Part shown: positions 1 through 11,659 of the stretch, in pieces | Position numbering within the stretch: the stretch's first letter is position 1 | How the letters are laid out: each line of letters starts with the position of its first letter | Source of the DNA: Lepraria neglecta | Lineage: Eukaryota; Ascomycota; Lecanoromycetes; Lecanorales; Stereocaulaceae | Length of the DNA: 64,000 nt | Assembly: GCA_033220425.1 (NCBI GenBank) | Contig: CM065648.1 | Span: 558,001 to 622,000 of the forward strand | Direction: 5' to 3' | The notes under the pieces: model-generated | The model's database searches: none | What the model was told of the DNA's origin: nothing | The model's input: the letters and a program-made list of their open reading frames with translations, nothing else | Made by a program: the position numbers and the translations under genes

Positions 1-130
1 CTCTACCCTTACCTTCCCTTGCGCACACATACAGCGTGATTTACCTCTAAAACTCTCTGTTTTGGTCTTCTTCTAGATTGACACAGTCGGCTTCACAGCC
101 AGAAGCTCGAAGCCTTGACGCGAGCCAGCC

Positions 131-2602
131 ATGGATACAAATTACCTTACGACCCAGGTGTCTACTATCATTGAGCAACTACATGGCCTCTTTGACGAGA
201 TCGGCATTCCCAGCCATGAGAGGGAATCTAGAGAGTCGGAGGTCAGTGGTGGGAGCCCGTTCTGGTCTTGGACAACTGCTGATGACCATAGCTCTTTACG
301 GCTCTCTCAAAGACACTACATAACCAACTAAGCTTGGTCACTGCGTACGTCTCGAGTAATCACATGCCTTCTGTTTGCTGACACCCTGCAGCGAGAAAGC
401 TGAACTCACTGATGAAGCACACCGGATAATCAAGGCAATCAGGCAGATGGAAGCGTCCCTCGAGGACCGCGCCTATAACGATACATACCAGCTGGAGGAC
501 AAGGAGATGAAAGTCACGACCCCTCTCACACGCTGTTTGCAGAGTCTCAAGGAAAAGCACAACTCCGTTGCCAAGATCCACCGCGAGAGGTTTGAGCAGG
601 TCAAAAGTAAGGATGGCACCCCTACCAAAGAAGCCAGCGCTAAGTACGTGCAGAACTCGTTCAAGCCCTCGAATCATATTCTTCCCATCTCGAACCATCC
701 TTTGTCAAGGTCATTCTACCACCCACCTCGAACAACGCCTCGATTGCCCCAACCCTCGACCTCTCGCCATCATACGTCACATCCTTAGACAAGGAGTTCT
801 CAAGAGTCTATGAAGAGTACACTCGACGTATTGCTTCCGTCAAAGCCTTTTCGGAAGATATTGTAAACCTTTGGGCGGAGCTAGGCACACCGCAAGCTCA
901 AACGGAGAGCTCGATTGTGAAATACTACCGAGATGCTCCTGAACAATTAGGCCTTCACGAGAACGACATCCAGCGGCTGCAAGCAAAACGGGACAGGCTC
1001 GTTGAAGAGAAACGAGGCCGTGAGCGGAAGCTGAAGGAGCTGAAGAGTACCGTTGAAGGCTTGTGGGACCGCTTAGGTGTGGAAGAAGCAGATCGCAAGA
1101 GATTCGTAGCAGGAAACCGAGGATGTGGACTTAGAGCTATCAACGAATTTGAGGCGGAGCTGGACAGATTGAACGAGTTGAAGCGACAAAATCTGCATCT
1201 TTTTGTCGAAGACGCGAGGTATAAGCTCCAAGAGCTGTGGGATGGCCTCTACTTCTCCGAAGAAGAGATGCTCGAGTTCGCGCCTGCATTTTCCGATGTT
1301 TATAGCGACGCTCTTCTCTCTGCCCACGAAGCAGAGATCTCCAGACTGGAGGCCCTGAAGGAACAGCGTGCGCCTACCTTGCAGCTAATTGACAAGCATC
1401 GATCACTCGTCAAAGACCGCAACGACTTGACAGCGGCAAGCCAAGACGCTTCTCGACTTCTGGCAAAGAACAACAAGGGCGAGAAGCGTGACCCAACACG
1501 ACTGCTAAGGGAAGAAAAAATGAGGAGGAGGATCGCGAAGGATCTTCCAAAAGTTGAAGCTGAGCTTAAGAAGACATTGGAGCGTTGGGAAGATGAGTAT
1601 GGTCGTCCTTTCCTTGTTCACGGAGTCCCATACCTAGAAGAGCTGGCAGCAGCTGCTGCAAAGAGCCTGCCTCCAAGATCGAAGACTCCATCAGGACCAT
1701 CATCGACAACACAAAAGGTACCTCTCAAATCCGCACCAGCACCATCGTCGTCACGTGCTGGCAGCGTGATGCGAGGCTATCCACCGTCCCGGGCTGGGAC
1801 TGCAACACCCGCAGCTACCGTGAAGCGCAATCCTATGGCAAGCTCAGTCTCCACGACGGGAGGAAGAACGCCGTCAAAGATCCCAGCTCGTGTACCATTA
1901 GGCAATATGCAGCACGGTAATAACTCACCGGAGCGGCGTCAACCGCAACCAGAGCCATCATATGATACCAACACCATGCGTAAGATGGGTCCGCCTGCTA
2001 GAGCACCGCCTCCAAAGATGAGAGACCTCTTCAAGCCCCCCCAAGCAACTCCAGCGAGTGCCTATGACACGGAGAACATGAGATGTGCAAGCGTTGCATC
2101 ATCCAACGGTACTGGCAGCGTCCGCCAGATCACCCCCGACGATGTGTACGACGACCGAGAGCGCATGTCATATGTCCCGACCTCCATGATGCATTCCGAA
2201 CGTAATACTCCTCAAAACTACCGAGACGCACAGGCTTCAGCACGTTGTGATACACGCTACCAGCAGCAAGGCCAGTATGTGCCAACAGCCGACAGCAGAC
2301 AAATATCGACAACATCTACCTCGACCACTGCTGCCTCTGGCTCTGAAAATTGGGAGACCTTTGACGATGCATCGGAGCCTGAGATAGATGCTAGTGAAGC
2401 TTACTATGCCAAATTGCGAGCTGCGAAGACCGGCAAACGCTTCACACCAGAGGGCGGGTACACGCCTCCTCATGGTGGTCCTGGGAAGAAGTTCAAGGGC
2501 ATTTACGGCGCAGGAGCGCATCCTCAAACGGTCGTTGAGGAAGAAGGACGAAGGCTTGTGACTGGAAGCGAGTCAGCTTGGACTGATGAAGACGCCTTCT
2601 GA
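131..2602 (+). CDS. ase1: Ase1/PRC1/MAP65 microtubule bundler, 4 exons
   Basis: Non-motor protein that cross-links antiparallel microtubules at the anaphase spindle midzone. I read four exons: 131-241, 292-344, 392-606 and 654-2602. Donors are gtcagt, gtacgt and gtaagg, acceptors are tag or cag, and the sum is 775 codons plus stop. The family is recognised by the N-terminal coiled coil, KEKHNSVAKIHRERFEQV near residue 95, the LDLSPSYVTSLDKEF and LWAELGTPQAQTES blocks, and LWDRLGV followed by charged helices (residues about 1-480). A Ser/Pro/Thr-rich, basic tail follows, expected to be disordered and a Cdk target in known Ase1 proteins. It ends with the conserved fungal block around TFDDASEPEIDASEAYYAKL. 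The ATG at 131 is chosen because it opens directly into the conserved N-terminus. No lesions seen. It converges on irs4. Confidence 0.93.
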
Positions 2603-3149
2603 TTCTTTGCAAGTCACAACTCCGCGAAGCTTTTGATTCGACTTGCGGACATGAATTTCTTTCTCGCTCATATTTCGGATTTGGACAGATACTGTCGAGT
2701 CGGTTAGAAGAAGACGATTCTTGATGCCATTATTCGGTGGTATTTTCTTTGAAGCATTGTTTAATAGCATCTTATTCCTTGTTTTTCATATTACGATGTT
2801 CAGTCCAAAGATCATGTTGGCTTTCATTAGCCGCGTACTACACTGAGTTGGATGAGGAACGAAAGACGACTGTCGGCTTGTCTATTCTGTATGCATTTCA
2901 GCATGGCGAACAAGGCGTATCTAGCAGGGTGCGAGGGAATTGTATTTATGGCAAAAGGCAGGCTGCAAGTCACCAGATTCCTTCAATGCAAAGCAATTCA
3001 AAGCAAGAACTTCTCATCTATAAAACTTGATGTCCGCTTGACCCTCAACACCAACGATTTTGCATATTAGAGCGCTTTCGTTGCATTGCATTGTCTGTGG
3101 GTATCTTCGATTAATTCCAACCTCCAACCTGAACGTTATTCCCATGCTC
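2603..3149. other. convergent 3' intergenic region
   Basis: This 547-bp stretch lies between the stops of ase1 (+) and irs4 (-). Only short chance frames are present. It must hold both 3' UTRs and polyadenylation signals, but I see no distinctive motif, RNA gene or repeat. Confidence 0.6.
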
Positions 3150-4985
3150 TCAACGCTGATGATGTGGAACCTTCATCCCAGTCAAACGCCTCACACTAGC
3201 CCACATACTCTCAGACACCTTCGGAGGCAGTTTATTCCCCTTGAGCCTCGAGTCGATAAGCCATAAACCAACCACGAACTCCTCCCTTTCAAGCCTGCCA
3301 TTACCGCGTGTACCCACTAAATCCCAAACCTCTTCCAGTACATCGTCAGGTAGATGGCTTCGACTCCAAATGTCCCGCACCACGATATTTAGGACACAAT
3401 CGGCTGATTCCAACCCCATCAAGAGGCCTTTGTTGGCGGCCCAGACGCCTTCATAACGTTTCTTTCCCCGCTCCGTGACTTGGTTCCTGTACCGCTTCCT
3501 ATCACCTTCATGGTGCTTATGCGGATGCTTCCTCACAATATGACCCTTTTTCTTCCTATATTCCACCTCGTCATCTGATTTCAAGGGCTCTCTCATGGTG
3601 TGTCTCATACCCTTTGCAGGACTCGGCGTGCGAGATATCTGCTCTTGGCTGTGATGATGGCGAAATAGGGAGTATGATTTGCCATGGCGACGAGGTGGGG
3701 GGAGTGGTGGTGGTTTGCTTGGTGACGGTGCGCGTGATGAAGCGAGAGAAGAGGCGACCATGGCGTTGGCTAGGGAGTCGACTGTGAGTTGTGGGACGTA
3801 GCTATCTGGGGAACGGGTGGTAGTTCGACTGGATCTCAAAGGGCTTGGTGATTGATTGGTCTTGTCAAAGCTCCGGGCAGAGGACAGCGGAGGCCGTGAA
3901 GTCAAGGTGGAAGGCTGGCGTGAGGGTACGAGTAGAGGGTCGGAACGCCGTGTTGGCAGTGGAGGAGCGGCTTCTCGCTCACCGAGTCCGGCCTGCAGAC
4001 TTGCGGCAGCTTCGTTCAGAAAGCCCTCAGTGAGGTCTGTAGTCGAGGTTTGCGGATTTCCCGAAATTTGGCCCCCTAGATAGCTCTTAGAAACCATTCC
4101 ACCGCCATGCGGAGACCCGTCTAGAGGAGGACGCTTCCCACTTCGACGTGGAGCTGGAGGCTCGGGCACTTGCCGTGATGAGGCTGCTGCTGGTCCAAGT
4201 CCAGCTGTCGCTGGTTTCGCTGGAGCTGTTAAATTGGCGGCAGTAGCGACAGCTCCTACATGCGAGGCTATCGAACCATCTGAGAGAGTGGTTTCCTTCT
4301 TTGCACCAGATTTGGGAGGGAATGTGCGCAACGGAACAGTAGCAGAGGAGCTTGACCTCTTCAATGGTCTAATCGGTATGGGAATTGCGATTCCTGGTGT
4401 CGATTTGGTAACATAACGAACAGACTCCGTAACCGGGGCAGAGGTCTTGGGGTTCTGTTTAGACTCGAAGAGCTTTACCAGGGAAGTCGTGGCTGCTGTA
4501 GGGGTCTCGTCTGTGGGCTGAGATGAATTCATGCCGTCGAGTCTATCAAAATTCTGTAAAGGGGATGGGCGCCGTACATTCGGCCCTTGATCTCGAGTCG
4601 GCGTGGTTTTCGAAGTTGCAAGGCGTGCTGCCTGGTAGGAAGGGGAATGCTCTCTGGACTGAGAGCATTGGCGTGTCGTTTCGCGGGTCTGCGAGACGCC
4701 AGAGGCGGGGGAAGACTTCGTGGGAGATATGCCCAACTTCTGACCGTATGAGGAAGAGCCTTCAGCAAACCTCTCCTCCTGCTTACGTCTTCCCGTTCCA
4801 ACTGTCGAGGCTGCGGCGAGAGCTCCATTGGTGCCACTGTATGTGTTGGGTAAAGGTTTCAGTGTGGAAGGAGGTTGAGAGAAGGCGAGGGAAGCTCCTC
4901 GGAAGGCTGCTGACTGTCGCTTCTCATCGTTGGTGGGTAGGGAGTGGTTCGAAGGGGATTGGTCCCGGGAAGCGTTCGAGGTCAT
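3150..4985 (-). CDS. irs4: IRS4/TAX4-type EH-domain protein
   Basis: Single-exon protein of 611 residues. In yeast, Irs4 and Tax4 bind and activate the PI(4,5)P2 5-phosphatase Inp51, and affect rDNA silencing and autophagy. The first ~490 residues are low-complexity Ser/Pro/Thr/Arg-rich sequence with proline clusters (PPPLPPPRRHGKS). The C-terminal ~100 residues form one EH domain: RYEGVWAANKGLL, then VVRDIWSRSHLPDDVLEEVW, then an EF-hand-like loop DLVGTRGNGRLEREEF and the closing helix VGLWLIDSRLKG. One C-terminal EH domain after a long disordered N-terminus is the Irs4 layout. The ATG at 4985 gives an open frame with no need for an intron. The gene is convergent with ase1. Confidence 0.88.
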   Translation of the reverse strand: MTSNASRDQSPSNHSLPTNDEKRQSAAFRGASLAFSQPPSTLKPLPNTYSGTNGALAAASTVGTGRRKQEERFAEGSSSYGQKLGISPTKSSPASGVSQTRETTRQCSQSREHSPSYQAARLATSKTTPTRDQGPNVRRPSPLQNFDRLDGMNSSQPTDETPTAATTSLVKLFESKQNPKTSAPVTESVRYVTKSTPGIAIPIPIRPLKRSSSSATVPLRTFPPKSGAKKETTLSDGSIASHVGAVATAANLTAPAKPATAGLGPAAASSRQVPEPPAPRRSGKRPPLDGSPHGGGMVSKSYLGGQISGNPQTSTTDLTEGFLNEAAASLQAGLGEREAAPPLPTRRSDPLLVPSRQPSTLTSRPPLSSARSFDKTNQSPSPLRSSRTTTRSPDSYVPQLTVDSLANAMVASSLASSRAPSPSKPPPLPPPRRHGKSYSLFRHHHSQEQISRTPSPAKGMRHTMREPLKSDDEVEYRKKKGHIVRKHPHKHHEGDRKRYRNQVTERGKKRYEGVWAANKGLLMGLESADCVLNIVVRDIWSRSHLPDDVLEEVWDLVGTRGNGRLEREEFVVGLWLIDSRLKGNKLPPKVSESMWASVRRLTGMKVPHHQR

Positions 4986-6078
4986 AAAGCCATGAGCTTT
5001 GTGGAGGAGCCTGATTGACAGTGTGTACCTACATGCAGATGAATATCGTTAGGTACATTACATCTAAGAACCAATAATATACAAGGTAACGAGTTGGAGA
5101 GGAGTTGCGAGGTTGTTCGACAAACCCTGATCAAACAAGCCTTTCAAGGACACCAAGCCCTTGGAGACACGGCTAGAACTAGAATAGTTGCCGGGCAAAT
5201 CGCATGCTGGCAGCTGTCAACATCAACGACAAATTATGCTGCTTAACCTGTAACACAGCGCCATTTCCAATTTCAATGCCAGGCATGTCCTCCACGAGCG
5301 GCGTTCTTAATCAACATGCTCGTTTTCCCCGCTTACTTTCCCGTAGTGTGCCTGGAGGAGACCATGCCAAAAGGCAATCTGGGCAGCTGATTACGTGATT
5401 ACGCCTATATAAGCTAAGGCAAGGTTGTCAGTTGCTTTCAAGACGTGTCAAAGAGAAATAAATAGCTGTTCGAAAGCGCATAATCGCGCCACTTAGCAGT
5501 GACAGTACTCTTTACCAAAATCCTCCACGGCATGTGCCGAGAGTCTGAAATAGGCCCTCGGTTGTTTCATACGATCATTTGGGCTTGGTGCAACAGTGGA
5601 GGGCTCAAGGCTCAGGTGCATGAGCTTAATGGCGCCCATCCAAAGATATCACGCTGTGCAGAGGGGATCGCATAGTCCTGCCAATCATCTAATAGGGAAA
5701 CTCGCAAAATCCTTCTGAACACAGTAAGCCGTACGTGACGTCGGATTTGTACCCTGCAGAGCGGCCATTGAAATGGTTAATAAATAGGTACTCTACTAAA
5801 AACAGTATAATGCTGGAAGCCACTCAGCAACCGCAGGCACAATTTTTGCACCTTGCGGGCTTGGATCGTTTGACTTGCGCAGCCTGACGGAAAACAAGTT
5901 TTCTGCCAAGTCGCTTTAGCCGACGAGGCTGAAGCACTTGCACCACGATCAATCCTTCTCATCGCTGCCTTCTTAAAAGCCATATGACTCTGTTCTTATA
6001 TTCAACGGTGTTGCGGTACTACAATCATGACTTGAGAAATTTTTGGGGGTATTTCCAGTGGAGAAGCTAAGCATCGTT
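4986..6078. other. divergent intergenic region between irs4 and the permease relic
   Basis: This 1.1-kb stretch should hold the irs4 promoter (right-hand end, read leftward) and what was the permease promoter. A TATA-like run (cctatataagc) lies near 5404. The short frames here resemble nothing I know, and I see no repeat. Confidence 0.45.
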
Positions 6079-8110
6079 ATGAGTGGAGGAGCACAGCTTC
6101 GGTGAGCAGTCTCAACTCTTTGGTGATGGCAGAGCCGCTGATATCCTGCAGACAGGAGCTCAATGGATGGCAGACATTTGTACGATTACTGTCATCCCAT
6201 TGCTGGAACTTTACCAATATTTGATAGATGATCACGATCAGTGCTGTGATTGGTACTGGAATTTTCTATGGCGATGGAAGTGCTCTCGAGGTCGCTGGGC
6301 CTGGTGGAATGCTGCTCGCATTCTGTCTTGTCGGGATTGTTGCGATCTGTGTTATGGAAGGCATAAGTGAAATGGCTCAACTGTTTCGAACGCCAAATCT
6401 TTTGGTGGATGTTGTGCGGGCCTTTGTTGATCCAGACCTAGCATGGGTTGTGGGCATTGCCTACTGGTAAGGGATAATCCTCTCCACTAGCTACATAGCG
6501 TTGATACTGGTGTATCATGTACATCTACGCTTCATCTTTTGCGATACAGCTTCTGTTTGCCGCGAGTTTCGCAGACTACTGGCAACTTGGCTTTCTATGT
6601 TGCTACACCAATTATCTTGTTAGCCATCAATAGCGTAGGATTCTAGTAAGTTATCTGAGTTGGTGCTAGCTGCCACTCCAAAGCTCATGCCATAGGGTTT
6701 TTGGATGGATTGGGTTAGCCGGAGGTGTTCTGAAGATCTGCCTTGTCTTCGGGACAGCTATCTTTCTATACGTAATTAATGATGAAAGTCTGAAGTCCAG
6801 GACTTCAGGCTGTGAGCAGAAGCTAACAGGGTTTTAGGCAATATTGCTTCCCAATGTGAGTGATTCGAACAGGATAAATATTTTCTCTCTTGATTACCCA
6901 TCTTCTGACTTTAAACAAAGAAATCAGCGAAGTCTTCCAGAGCAACCCTAGCTTTGCAGCAAATTCGCCCATAGCTGGAAGGTGAGACTGATGAGTAGCC
7001 TGCACTGACCGAGACCTACGTTAACATTCGTAGCTATGCAATTCCGCTCCTAGTGTATAGCTTCATAGGAGTTGAAGTGGTCGCCATCACTGCGTTCGAG
7101 GCGAGAGACCTCACATAATTGCGAAGACTATCCATAAGCATCGCATACGTCGTGCTCGTGCTTTACTTGCCATGTGTTATTAGTGAAGTCCTCGACGTGA
7201 GTTGGCTTGATGGAGACCTGCCAGCAATATATGGGGGCGTCAACTCTCAGTACGCCTCCAATCCTCGCACGAGAGCGATCGTCCTGATAGCCGCGCTACA
7301 AGCTCGACACCCTAACATATCCGGATTTCTGAATGGTTGTCTCATTTACTCGGCCCTGAGTGCTGCTAATATATCTTTATACGTATCCTCAAGAACCCTG
7401 TATGGCTTGACACGATCAGCTGGCCCCCACCCATGGGCTCGTTTTTATAAGTGGCTTGGGACAGTATGGGACAAAAACGGCACTCCAATGTGGGTGTTGC
7501 ATGTATCAGCCACTTACTTACTCTGCCTGCCCATCCTGCAAGTGTAAGGCAGTATCTCCAAAGCCGATGTCAGTGTTGTGACAACATAGATATCGTATTG
7601 AGGTATCCAAGATATGCTGATCTGATCATAGCTTATCGAGGCTATGAGTATATCAACGAGCGTGATTTGCCTTATCGTATGGGCCTCGCACTGCCTTGCT
7701 TTCATTCGCTAATACTTTTGGCAAGTCTCATTATATATGGGGTCCGAACCGTTACTAAATTCTCGCCACTACAGGCTTAAAAGACACAAGTCCTCGTTGG
7801 AGAATAATTATCAGACGGGCAGTCGCCCATGTCTCAACCGTTGGGCACCAGAGTTTCGTCCAGTCTCAATTCTTGGTGGATTACAGCCAACTCCCGCGTT
7901 TTTCGGTCTGGTAGGCTGCCTTACAATATGTATGGTCTTCTCTTCAGCCACTTGGTGGAGTACTCCGTTCGACTTCAGAAAGGTGTCTCTTGCGTATGGC
8001 ACGGTTAGTCTGCACTTTTGGCACTCTTGCCGGACATAGCTAAATTTACTGACAAATCCGATCATCGGCAGCCCATTGTACTTATCGCCATGTTCCTTGC
8101 GTCAAAAAAT
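6079..8110 (+). pseudogene. decayed APC-family amino-acid permease
   Basis: Relic of a fungal amino-acid/polyamine/organocation permease, a plasma-membrane proton-coupled transporter of about 12 TM segments. Recognisable blocks in order are: MITISAVIGTGIFYGDGSAL and MEGISEMAQLF (TM1-2, 6228-6470); SSFAIQLLFAASFADYW near 6535; GVLKICLVFGTAIFLYVIND near 6725; YSFIGVEVVAITAFEAR near 7060; TM7-9 (7119-7547); and a C-terminal block ending CLTICMVFSSATWWSTPFDF near 7950. The blocks lie in different frames. Introns explain part of this, but an in-frame TAA (7116-7118) separates AFEARDLT from LRRLSISIAY, and no good acceptor restores the frame before the second block. I call it a pseudogene; a poorly read but working intron-rich gene is the less likely alternative. 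Confidence 0.68.
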
Positions 8111-8299
8111 AATAATAGGAGTCGGCCGGTAAAGCTGGACCACAACGTTAGCAAACTCTTCAAAACTCTTGACCATCTTACTTGGCTCAAACCACGGCAG
8201 CCGGGAAGGCCTTCTGGTGATACAGAGCTTGGTGTTATATCATCGCAAGTATTTTTATCAGCACCATCGCTAGATCAAGCGCCAAGTCCGCGGTCCATC

Positions 8300-10790
8300 A
8301 TGGACGAACTTTCTCTGGTGCTTGTCAACGACGAGTCACTCCAATCTCTGTATTCTATGGTGTTCCAAGATGGGGGGAGTGACCTGTCAAGATTCGAGCA
8401 GCAATTCCGACATTATGTCAAACAAACGGCTATTGGGTTGATGGTAGAAGCGCAAGATGAATCGGAAACTGCAACTGCTCAACAGATAGACAACCTCGCA
8501 AGACATATCACATCACATGTTTTACAAAGAATTAGCTTGGATGAAAATCGGTTGCCTTTGCGCCCTATCAAAGGCAATGGCAAGTCCAGAAAGCCCAGAC
8601 GTCATGGTCCCGAACTTCCGGCCATGACGGAATCCTAACTTCGTTCAAGCGCAAACAGGGAACAAGGTGGCAGTCAGGCGCCTACCGAAATCTTTGATCT
8701 GGAGAAAGTTAAGGCATTCGTCACTTCGAGCGATGCTTTTAGCAAGCTAAGCTCAAACATTCGCCGCTCTTTGAGCCCTGACATACTTCTATTTATCCAA
8801 AAGGAGATGTCACTACAGCTTAAGCCTCTGGAAACCCAGACTGTCACCTTCCAAGTCCATTGGAATCTAATCAAGTATTGCCAAGAAGAGCTCGAGGGTC
8901 CATCGATACTTGCGTCTGTGCTTACTGTCATTAGCAGCAGCGAAAAAGCCATTGCAAAGACTTGTAGAGACTACATAGATAGAATTTGGCAAGGCTCGGA
9001 CCTCGATTTTGTAGGATTTTAGAGACTGACATTGGCAAGGAGACTTATAGTGAGTAAATATTACCAGAACATCAGAACACAAGACTTATTTCTTTAGAGA
9101 GACGGCTTTCCGGTCGGTGTAGCCTCTTCCTCGATTCACGTACCGAAGAGTTCGCAGAAATCCGCGCTTCGGGCTCAATGGAGGATTTAGTCTAAATCGC
9201 ACAAGAACTTGCATGGCTCAGTGCGGTCTTTCGGGTGCCCAAGGATAGCGAACTGAGCTATTCAGACGTCGTATTCCAAAAGACGGGAGCTCAGCAATTC
9301 GAAATCTCGCTATTGGAGCTGCAGCCGGTGGATGAAGCAGAGAAATCATGTTGGCATCCAATGTTCCTTAATAGTGTGATCGCTCGTGGGTTTCCTGTTC
9401 CAGATCGAGATGAAGAAGTGGGCATCGAACTTCCTTTCGAGGTCATGACAGAGCTTGCATGCATCCTATATCCCGTCGAGTGTCACAATGAAATAATCCT
9501 GAAGGGGCTTTGCACGATTTTAGTGCCGACCAAGCGCTATCCCAATTCTATACAATGGCATTCAATATCGACCGACGATGCAGAGAAAGAGCTAAAAGCA
9601 GACGGCAAATTAGGGAAATCTTCCACGTAGTTTGAAACAACTGATTTGAATTTGCTCAGGACGGCGAGGATAATCCTGGGATATTGTGGCAATGCTGAGA
9701 TCCACTTGGGAACGAAAGACTCGAACTACGAGAGCATTTGAGCATTCGAGCATCCAATGCTAAAAACGAGCGGCCAAGACCCGAGGTATCGGCGGAAATG
9801 TCCGCGACTATGGGATCAGAGGGCCTGAGTATTTTTGGAGCAGATCTGGGTTTCAAGACAACCTTTCTAAAGCGCTTATGTGCTACCACTAGACCGATGG
9901 AGCTCTTCGGGGAGGATCGACTCAACAAGGCTAGAAACCACCCATTGCTCCTATACCAGGTAGAGAAAAGGCAAGGCTAGCTTGTACCCGAGCTCAGTTT
10001 TGTTCTCCACATGGCTCATGCTTGGGCTTCGCGGCAGTCTGATCTCAAAGCGGACATACTGGGCAAACTGACATTTGCTGAAGTCTCGGGAGACGGAGGA
10101 GAAGCTGTGCGGAATGCGATTCTCGAAGGCAAGAAAATCGAAATACGAAGCGGTCCAGTCGATGGAAATCAGCAACAATTCATGGACGTCATCAAGAACA
10201 TGCTGAGTGCTTTAGAAAGTCGAAAGGAGTTGACAATAGGGAGAGAAATTCTTTTGGGCGCCGCTGGCTGGGATGGAGAGGTCTGCTTGGATGGGACTTT
10301 GTCGACATTGTAACCTAGAAATTCTTATTCAAGAGGAAAGAAGTCACTATCAACCGTAAGACAGCCGGCGAATGGGACAGAATCGCAAGCGATAATCTAG
10401 ATGTTGTGGTCTTGTTTTGTACAGGACTTCGGGATCCTATCAAGCCCGCAAAGCATGAGAAGGTCTGCAGATTGTGGACACCAATTCCCGAAGGTCTCTG
10501 CTATTTGAACGCAAGTGTACATTGCATTAAGTGGCTTTCTGAGGCTTGCAAAGGTACACTGACTCGCGCAAAACTTACAAATTGTCTTTACTAGCACAGA
10601 CCCTGCGGAGGAAGCTTGTTCGAAGATTGCACCTGCGGCAAAACACCGTGTTGTCACCGCCTTCAGGAGCTTGCGGAGAAGAAGGCCAACGCTCCTGGAC
10701 CGCTCCAGCCCCATGGAGCAGTCATATTTCGCAAGAAGTCGAGACATTAGTGGTTATCTTATGAAAACTCGTAGGCGCAAGTCCTCCGGC
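8300..10790 (+). pseudogene. decayed large fungus-specific protein (N-terminal family of HET/NACHT/ankyrin-type proteins)
   Basis: The frames 8300-8638, 8640-9022, 9235-9630, 9738-9980 and 10011-10313 carry, in order, the conserved blocks of a very widespread fungal family of unknown biochemical function. They are MDELSLVLVNDESLQSLY; a helical section ending RRLSGRCSLFLDSRTEEFAE; CWHPMFLNSVIARGFPVPDR; CGNAEIHLGTKDSNYE; HPLLLYQVEKRQ followed by LVPELSFVLHMAHAWASRQ; and QPHGAVIFRKKS near 10700. Related regions occur at the N-termini of large incompatibility- or NACHT-like fungal proteins. That link is from memory and is the weaker part of the call. Two stops look like RIP products: TAA at 9193-9195, where the family has Gln, and TAG at 9978-9980, where it has Trp (WLVPE). 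Frame changes also occur, for example near 9735. The gene is clearly dead. Confidence 0.62.
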
Positions 10791-11659
10791 GGTTTTCAAA
10801 ACAAACCTTAAAAAGAGGAAGTGCCGTGAACGCTCTGGATACTGTCACACTGGCACGCATCCATCACTTTCAAGGATTATTACAATCGGAAATGCCGCTG
10901 GCTCATTGTCCCCATAGAAAATGCCTCAAAAATTATCAAATTCGGCAGGAAAGTAGCCTTCGAAGAGATGCCGCTTGGAACTTGACCTTTGTAATGGAAA
11001 CAAAATTTAACGAAGTGGACACCGCTGTTACGTAAAATTTTCTTGTCTCGGCTGGACTTGACGGCCTGTCTTATTAAGACCAAAACGAAGATCTGAAAAC
11101 TACCATAGGACCACTTCACCCACCCGAGCAAGGAAACGGAGAAAGCCACGCTCTCGACCTACTTGATGTGCTGACTGCTTACGCTGTGTCTTTTCGAGGC
11201 CCTGCGAGGCTTTGCGCATTTTCTATTCCGGATAGAGATGACATCAGCGCATATTGAAGCTGTTTTTAATATCGCAGGACTGGAAGCGGCCGGGCGACGA
11301 CTGTTAATCCTGCTTCTTCTCCGAGGAGATGACGACTCTTCAACGAGTGTACATTCGAGAATGGCTTGGCTAAAGACGTGAGAAGCGCTAACGAGGAAAG
11401 AAGAGGACGTTCGAGGGTCAGGAAAAATCTTCGTCCAAGCCCGCAATTAGTGGCAGTGAAAGATTTTCCAAACCAATATCTAATGCCGCCCCTGAAGCCC
11501 CAGCGCTGCCTTTCTTCATCACAATACATACTGTGCTTTTCGAACAATGTTATCAAAAAGTTGAAAGCACAAAATAGATAAGATTTGGCTAGCATTCCGG
11601 ACACATGATCGTGACTCTTGATGAAGAAGCCTTACACGAAGATTCCGAACAATTGACCA
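10791..11659 (+). other. unassigned tail of the decayed tract
   Basis: About 0.9 kb downstream of the last recognisable block of the preceding relic. Short interrupted frames continue on both strands, but none matches a family I know. It is probably the eroded C-terminal half of the same gene; this is inferred only from position and orientation. Confidence 0.3.

Noticed and set aside
360-698. Minus-strand open frame opposite the first exons of ase1
   Set aside because: It is antisense to well-supported ase1 exons and matches no family.
4523-4987. 154-codon plus-strand frame
   Set aside because: It is antisense to the low-complexity N-terminus of irs4; the composition reflects the Ser/Pro/Arg-rich gene on the other strand.
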